From Lentisphaeria bacterium UBA4640 (GTDB taxonomy: Bacteria; Verrucomicrobiota; Lentisphaeria; Victivallales; UBA1829), in assembly GCA_002405835.1 (NCBI GenBank), contig DHMO01000054.1, positions 1 through 19,692 on the forward strand: DNA of 19,692 nt, written 5' to 3'. Positions 15,551-19,692 of this stretch are shown one piece after another (positions within the stretch are counted from its first letter, which is position 1; each line of letters opens with the position of its first letter). Made by a program: the position numbers and the translations under genes. The notes under the pieces are model-generated. The model searched no databases. It had not been told where the DNA came from and was given only the letters and a program-made list of their open reading frames with translations.

Positions 15551-16738
15551 ATGACTGAGACTGTTTCGCACGAGGATTCGCCCCCCCGGCAGATCCTCCG
15601 CCGTTTTTTCGCCAACCGCGCCGCCGTAACCGGACTTCTCCTGATTCTGCTGATGCTGGCGACGGCGGTGTTTGCTCCGCTGCTTGCCAACGAGCGTCCG
15701 CTCCTGACTGTTCTTCACGGTTCCTGGAACTTTCCGGCATTCCGCGGACTTTTCACGACGCGCAGTCCGGAGGTATTCATCGAGCTCGGCTTCAACGCGC
15801 TTCTGCTTTATGTTCCGGTCGTCATTCTGATTCTGCTGATTTTAAGGCGGAAACCGCGCGTCTGGAAAAGTGCCGGACTTTTGACGGGTGCAATTCTGAT
15901 TTTGACGGTTTTCATTTTTCAACCCGTCAAATTTGACGGAACGGACTGGCGGAGCGAGTCGGCGCGCATCCGTTCGGAGGGCGGATTCGTGCTCAGCGCA
16001 CCAGTCCCGTACGGACCTTTTGAGACGATCGGCACTCCGTACGAGCCTCCGTCAAAAGAGCATTGGTTCGGAGTCGACCACTCGGGACGCGACGTGGCGG
16101 CGCGAATGGTTTACGGCGCCCGTGTTTCGACGGCCGTCGGTTTTCTCGCGACGGCGATTTCGATGGTGATCGGCACATTCCTCGGACTTTTTGCGGGGTA
16201 CCGCGGGGGAAAGACCGATCTGCTGGTGATGCGTCTCGTCGAGATCGTGATCTGTTTCCCGACGTTCCTTCTTCTGCTGATTCTGATGTCGATTATGCTG
16301 GACTACGACTGCCGTCAGTCGATCCTGCTGGTGATTCTGGTGATCGGTTTTACGGGCGGCTGGCCGGGGCTCTGCTGTCTGGTGCGCGGGGAGACTCTGA
16401 AGCAGCGGGCGATGCCGTACATTTCCGCTGCGGAGACGCTGGGGGTGCCGACGCGGCGGATTCTGCTGCTGCATCTTCTGCCGAATGTTTCGGGACCGAT
16501 TTTCGTGACGTTCACGTTCAATGTGGCCGGGGCGATTCTTGCGGAGAGCTCGCTGAGCTTTCTCGGATTCGGGGTGCAGGATCCGGCGGCGAGCTGGGGG
16601 GAGCTGCTGCGGCAGGCGTTCCCGGATCCGGTGTCGTACTGGCATCTCACGCTCTGGCCGGGGCTCGCGATTTTCCTTGCAGTCTGTGCGTTCAATTTTG
16701 CGGGAGAGGGGCTCCGGAAAGCCGTTTCACCTGAATAA
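15551..16738 (+). CDS. OppC/DppC-type ABC permease, enlarged, without visible partner
   Basis: This 395-residue inner-membrane permease belongs to the peptide/nickel importer family (BPD_transp_1). Residues 170-183 hold the family entry motif (HWFGVDHSGRDVAA). Residues 291-313 are the EAA coupling loop (ISAAETLGVPTRRILLLHLL PNV) that contacts the ATPase. The end GEGLRKAVSPE is typical. OppC proteins are usually near 300 residues. Here two additional hydrophobic helices (about 86-105 and 110-124) and a loop lie between helix 1 and the family motif. It begins two bases after permease 2, with only a weak ribosome site, so it depends on coupling. No OppB, OppA or OppD/F genes are in the window, so its partners must lie elsewhere or it has an uncommon role. 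Confidence 0.9.
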   Translation: MTETVSHEDSPPRQILRRFFANRAAVTGLLLILLMLATAVFAPLLANERPLLTVLHGSWNFPAFRGLFTTRSPEVFIELGFNALLLYVPVVILILLILRRKPRVWKSAGLLTGAILILTVFIFQPVKFDGTDWRSESARIRSEGGFVLSAPVPYGPFETIGTPYEPPSKEHWFGVDHSGRDVAARMVYGARVSTAVGFLATAISMVIGTFLGLFAGYRGGKTDLLVMRLVEIVICFPTFLLLLILMSIMLDYDCRQSILLVILVIGFTGGWPGLCCLVRGETLKQRAMPYISAAETLGVPTRRILLLHLLPNVSGPIFVTFTFNVAGAILAESSLSFLGFGVQDPAASWGELLRQAFPDPVSYWHLTLWPGLAIFLAVCAFNFAGEGLRKAVSPE

Positions 16739-16785
16739 TTAAGATATTTATCGGAGAAAAACCTTTTTTTCGCACTTTCGGGGGG

Positions 16786-16814
16786 TTGCCAAAAACGGGT
16801 TTATGTGGTATAAT
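16786..16814 (+). promoter_or_regulatory. Strong sigma70-type promoter
   Basis: TTGCCA (16786-16791) and a perfect TATAAT (16809-16814) are spaced by 17 bases. Transcription would start near 16821 and leave a leader of about 63 bases before the next gene. This is the best promoter match in the window. Confidence 0.8.
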
Positions 16815-16883
16815 ATATTCAAGTATAACTTCAACAGTCGCAACAAATAAAGATTGCGATGAATTTCAGGACAGGATAGAGAC

Positions 16884-18269
16884 ATGAATCGTATTTATTG
16901 CACAACAGTTCTGGCGGCTGCGGCGCTTTTCGTTTTTCCGATGGGACTTCCCGCACAGGCGAAAAAGAACGCGGCGGTGAAGCCGGTCGGAATGAGAATC
17001 AAATACACTGCGCCGTCTTCCGATAAAACGCTTGCGGTTTCTCTTGCGAAGTATGACTTTATCGAACGCGTGCTCCGCGCCCATATCGTGGCTGGAGAGG
17101 ATATCTGGAACAAGGACGTCGCCAACACGATTCTGGGAGATGTGGCGACGGAGATTCCGTTCAAACCGTCTGCACCGCTGGACAAGCGGAGCAAGAAGGA
17201 GCTGCGGCTTGCGGCGGAACGGAAAATCTCGAAACAGTTCCCGAAGTCGCTCGTTCAGTACAAAAAGGAGCTGACGGAGGAGGCTGAACGGCGTTTTACC
17301 CATTACAATCTGCGCGACAATATCCGCATCCGCTACCGTCGTGGACCGCATATTTATCAGGTTTCCGGAACCTACTACTCGCTTTCGCCGGACCGTCGGG
17401 TTGTGCGGATCGGAAGCCGCGTCATCCCCTACATCGACGTGCTTCCGGAGGATCAGGAGAAGATTGACATCCAGGTCTGCGAAGCCAAGCGCGCGGATTT
17501 CGTCAACACCCGTTACGAAGATTACCGCCAGCGTCGCCGCGACGCCTTCATGCGCGCGTTCAATGAGATTCAGGATGCGCAGGATAACGCCAACGAAAAG
17601 GCGGGTTACATCAGCTTCCTCGACCGCTGGTATACGGCGGAGGAACTCACGTGGCAGAAGATCAACACCGAACGTCAGAAAATTTCCGCGGAGAACAAGA
17701 ACAGCAAAGACGCCGCCGAGCTTCTCGTGTTCGATACGCCGGATGAGAATGCCCTGAGAGAGAAAATCAAAGAGAACAAGAAAAATGTCGCCGATCTTAC
17801 AGGAGTGGATTCCGACCAGGGATACGCTTCCGCATTCTGGGGATTCTCGCGCGGCGAAGCTCGCCTCGCACTCAAATTCGACAACTTCAGCCCGATGGCG
17901 ACAAAAGAATACGACTACTTTGTCACGCCGAACCGCCAGATCCGGAACGTGCAGTTCGATTACATCAACAACAGACTTTCCCGTGTCATCATCTTCTACA
18001 TGCGCGTGAACTTCAACGACTATGAGAAGCTGAAGGAACAGCTTGCCGCAATCTACGGGGAGGACGATTTCAAACGGGCGTTCCCGCGCGACCCGCGCAA
18101 CCGCGACCGTCTCCGTCCGCACACGTGGACCGGTAAGACGACAGTGGTTCATCTCTCCATCAACTTCAATGAAGAGGACGACATCATCAGCGGAGTGACG
18201 GTTGTCAAGGAGAGAGTCGGCGCGTACAACGCGCAGACGACGCTGACAAAGGATCATCAGAAGAAATAA
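16884..18269 (+). CDS. Secreted protein of unknown function
   Basis: This 461-residue protein has a clear signal peptide (residues 1-26, cleavage likely after PAQA), so it is exported. I do not recognise the family. The N-terminal half is charged and helical. About residues 150-175 form a beta-hairpin-like stretch (YQVSGTYYSLSPDRRVVRIG). A long helical, probably coiled region follows to about 300. The C-terminal 140 residues resemble a common periplasmic beta-rich layout: GFSRGEARLAL, then a strand-turn pattern (NVQFDYINNRLSRVIIFYMR), then YEKLKEQLAAIYGE. The gene has its own strong promoter and is convergent with the next gene. A structural or envelope role is a guess. Confidence 0.82.
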   Translation: MNRIYCTTVLAAAALFVFPMGLPAQAKKNAAVKPVGMRIKYTAPSSDKTLAVSLAKYDFIERVLRAHIVAGEDIWNKDVANTILGDVATEIPFKPSAPLDKRSKKELRLAAERKISKQFPKSLVQYKKELTEEAERRFTHYNLRDNIRIRYRRGPHIYQVSGTYYSLSPDRRVVRIGSRVIPYIDVLPEDQEKIDIQVCEAKRADFVNTRYEDYRQRRRDAFMRAFNEIQDAQDNANEKAGYISFLDRWYTAEELTWQKINTERQKISAENKNSKDAAELLVFDTPDENALREKIKENKKNVADLTGVDSDQGYASAFWGFSRGEARLALKFDNFSPMATKEYDYFVTPNRQIRNVQFDYINNRLSRVIIFYMRVNFNDYEKLKEQLAAIYGEDDFKRAFPRDPRNRDRLRPHTWTGKTTVVHLSINFNEEDDIISGVTVVKERVGAYNAQTTLTKDHQKK

Positions 18270-18288
18270 AAGCGTCTGACCGGCTGTT

Positions 18289-18969
18289 TTACCGGGGCTT
18301 CCGTTTCGAGTTCTTTGAACGGAAGTCCTGAATTTTTTTCGGCGGTTCGAACTTCGGAATGATTCCGCGCCGCGGCTGTTTCACCACGACCGAGACGGTG
18401 TTGGGTTCACCGGCGCGCACCTGGAACGAGGTGACAACGGGGCTGTCGTGATTCACAAGACACGCGGGCGACTTGTCACGTCCGCCGTCGATGTAGAACT
18501 CGGCGCGGTGCTGCAGAATCCATTTATCGGGGCGGTACACCTCCGGCTGGCGTTCGGAGTAGCTGGAGAAGTCTCCGTTTTCGAGCAGTTTACCGTTGAG
18601 ACGGACCGAATCGACCATGACCCAAGGGCGCAGTTCGTCTTCCTTGCGCCAGAGTCCGCTGATGCGGATCCAGACTTCGCCGGAGCGGTTTGGAACGAAC
18701 GTGACGGAGTATTCAGTCCATTCCTCGCGCAGCGGTTCTTTGCCGGAGGCGGTGATGACGAAGCGCGCATCGTCGCGGTACCAGCTGGAATTGTAGACGT
18801 TGGATTCCTTCTGCGGGAGCCCTTTGAGGACAATGCGGTTGGGGATGGCGTTGATATCGATCCGGAAATAGGAACGGGTGTCCTTTTCCGGAATTTTGTT
18901 CTGTGCGCCGAGAAGAGCGGCGCAGCAGAGAATGACGACGGTGAGCTTATTTCGGATTGAAGATTCCAT
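18289..18969 (-). CDS. Secreted protein with carbohydrate-binding-like beta-sandwich pattern
   Basis: This 226-residue exported protein has a signal peptide over residues 1-22 (VVILCCAALLGAQ). The body is strand-rich and follows the order seen in galactose-binding/jelly-roll domains: WTEYSVTFVPNRSGEVWIRI, then WVMVDSVRLNGKLLENGDFS, then a C-terminal strand segment (TNTVSVVVK-like). The fold call is from pattern only, and ligand residues cannot be named. The last 25 residues are basic (PPKKIQDFRSKNSKRKPR). The start lies inside the end of the preceding lipoprotein gene (23-base overlap, different frame), so the two are co-transcribed and probably translationally coupled. The gene converges on the plus-strand secreted gene with only 19 bases between them. 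Confidence 0.75.
   Translation of the reverse strand: MESSIRNKLTVVILCCAALLGAQNKIPEKDTRSYFRIDINAIPNRIVLKGLPQKESNVYNSSWYRDDARFVITASGKEPLREEWTEYSVTFVPNRSGEVWIRISGLWRKEDELRPWVMVDSVRLNGKLLENGDFSSYSERQPEVYRPDKWILQHRAEFYIDGGRDKSPACLVNHDSPVVTSFQVRAGEPNTVSVVVKQPRRGIIPKFEPPKKIQDFRSKNSKRKPR
18298..18339 (+). terminator. Possible terminator between convergent genes
   Basis: CTTCCGTT (18298-18305) and AACGGAAG (18318-18325) form a perfect 8-bp stem with a 12-base loop. A run of seven T follows at about 18333-18339. The gap of several bases between stem and T run makes it non-canonical, and it overlaps the end of the minus-strand gene. Confidence 0.35.
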
Positions 18970-19489
18970 AGTTTTTCTCGCTGTTTTTCGCGAGGTTGTA
19001 GGCGGTGTTGCGGTCGAAGGGACCGGTCATGATGACGGCTTCCGCCTCTTCACCGAGCTGGGCGGGTTTGAAGACGCGGTAGAGCACGCCGTCAATGATG
19101 AGGGCGACGTTCTGACCTTTGCGTTCGGTGGCGAGGTTTCCCCAGAGCATTTTTCCGCGGCGGTCGAGCGTGAGTTTGAGGTCGCAGAACTGCGGATCTT
19201 TTTTATTGGGCATGAGTTCGATTTTAGAGATGTTGCGCGAATGGATGAGAGAGTTCGTATTGATGTAAATGCGCTTGCCGTCGAAGGTCGTGACTTCCTG
19301 TTCGAGCGTTTCGGAGCGCGGGTATTTGACGACGTCGTGAATGGAGATTACGTAATCGGGTGTTGTTTCGAAGACGCTGGGGTTGACGAAGTCGTTGCCT
19401 TCCATGTTTTCGAGTGTGCGGAGGGTGTCGCACGAGGTGAAGAGGAAGACGGCGCAGAGACCGAGTGCTGCAGCGGTTGATTTTTTCAT
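18947..19489 (-). CDS. Lipoprotein with SecDF P1-head-like domain
   Basis: This 180-residue protein starts MKKSTAAALGLCAVFLFTSC, a lipoprotein signal with the lipidated Cys at position 20 and Asp at +2. In enterobacteria Asp at +2 retains lipoproteins in the inner membrane. Residues about 73-170 match the layout of the P1 head of SecD: IYINTNSLI, NISKIEL, LKLTLDRRGKMLWGNLATE, GQNVALIIDGVLYRVFKPA, then AVIMTGPFDRNTAYNLAKN. These parallel the SecD series of a lt.eG.k.f..lT element, an aivlDG strand and an itG.f....A..La helix. There are no SecD membrane helices. The ATG at 19489 is chosen over a longer frame because GGAG sits nine bases upstream and the proposed promoter lies before it. Its role is unknown, and it is co-transcribed with the secreted beta-sandwich gene. 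Confidence 0.8.
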   Translation of the reverse strand: MKKSTAAALGLCAVFLFTSCDTLRTLENMEGNDFVNPSVFETTPDYVISIHDVVKYPRSETLEQEVTTFDGKRIYINTNSLIHSRNISKIELMPNKKDPQFCDLKLTLDRRGKMLWGNLATERKGQNVALIIDGVLYRVFKPAQLGEEAEAVIMTGPFDRNTAYNLAKNSEKNYGIFNPK

Positions 19490-19520
19490 ATGAATAAGCT
19501 CCGTAATTACAGGTTGATAC

Positions 19521-19548
19521 ACTATAACATAAGAGTTGGAAAATGCAA
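19521..19548 (-). promoter_or_regulatory. Probable promoter of the lipoprotein operon
   Basis: On the minus strand TTGCAT (19548-19543) and TATAGT (19526-19521) are separated by 16 bases, about 32 bases before the lipoprotein ATG. Confidence 0.55.
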
Positions 19549-19572
19549 ATGCCCGCACAAAGAAATCTTCAT

Positions 19573-19690
19573 GCGGTCATTCGGAGGAACCTTGTCAAAG
19601 TAAACGCACAGGCAAAAAAGAGCTGTGACCGCAAAACATTGGACGGGGGATGAACACCGGGGAGGTGTTCGGAATTCGTCGAAATCGACG
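19573..19690. other. Three inverted repeats at the right edge; possible structured RNA or repeat element
   Basis: GCGGTCA (19573-19579) pairs with TGACCGC (19626-19632). GAACACC (19652-19658) pairs with GGTGTTC (19664-19670) around GGGGA. CGTCG (19677-19681) pairs with CGACG (19686-19690) around a four-base loop. No known RNA family is recognised. A plus-strand start at 19650 (ATG after five G) could also begin a coding region cut by the edge. Confidence 0.35.
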
Positions 19691-19692
19691 GC

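Noticed and set aside
16866..18257. Long minus-strand open frame opposite the secreted 461-residue gene
   Set aside because: The plus frame has a promoter and signal peptide; the minus frame has neither and looks like an antisense shadow.
19630..19692. 5' end of tmRNA at the right edge
   Set aside because: There is a G-rich start and an ATCGACGG string, but the spacing and the intervening hairpin do not match the tmRNA 5' consensus.
1..19692. CRISPR arrays, insertion sequences, integrases or tRNA genes
   Set aside because: I saw no regularly spaced repeats, transposase-like products, attachment-site duplications or cloverleaf sequences.

Overview
This window looks like a chromosomal segment from a Gram-negative anaerobe of moderately high GC content. 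My best guess is a Lentisphaerota/PVC-type bacterium, such as a Victivallis relative. That guess rests only on overall style: an Ehr/Hyf-like membrane complex, many secreted proteins of unknown function, and type-2 LeuA. No phylogenetic marker is present, so the assignment is uncertain. I see no rRNA, tRNA, CRISPR array, insertion sequence or phage gene.

Left third (1-6128, minus strand): a tightly coupled operon reads, in transcription order, hyfB-, hyfC-, hyfE-, hyfF- and hyfG-like genes. The first four junctions are ATGA overlaps, and a single base separates hyfF from hyfG. These are the membrane arm and catalytic-like large subunit of a group 4 hydrogenase/complex I-type ion pump. The large subunit runs off the left edge. 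At the place where [NiFe] enzymes carry the first CxxC nickel ligands it reads Ala-Gly-Asp-Thr. This points to an energy-converting hydrogenase-related (Ehr) complex without a NiFe site rather than a true formate hydrogenlyase, and it is the most notable observation in the window.

6129-7534: a regulatory region. It holds the probable hyfB promoter with a tandem heptamer upstream, a strong bidirectional terminator, a small Xre-type HTH regulator (minus strand) with its own promoter, and an AT-rich gap leading to leuA.

7535-10548 (plus): type-2 2-isopropylmalate synthase (leuA), followed after two bases by a DacA-type D-Ala-D-Ala carboxypeptidase with an unusual Lys/Gln-rich tail. A rho-independent terminator closes the pair.

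10549-16738 (plus): one promoter with an operator-like inverted repeat precedes a six-gene run. It encodes an ABC-2 ATPase, ABC-2 permease 1, a membrane-anchored helical-repeat protein with a double zinc ribbon, a membrane-anchored helical protein of unknown function, ABC-2 permease 2, and an enlarged OppC/DppC-type permease without a visible partner. The first five look like one transporter with two dedicated extracytoplasmic partners.

16739-19489: a near-consensus sigma70 promoter drives a secreted 461-residue protein of unknown function. Convergent to it are two overlapping minus-strand genes: a lipoprotein whose C-terminal half resembles the SecDF P1 head domain, and a secreted protein with a carbohydrate-binding-like beta-sandwich pattern. 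The last 130 bases hold three inverted repeats suggestive of a structured RNA or a small repeat element cut by the window edge.
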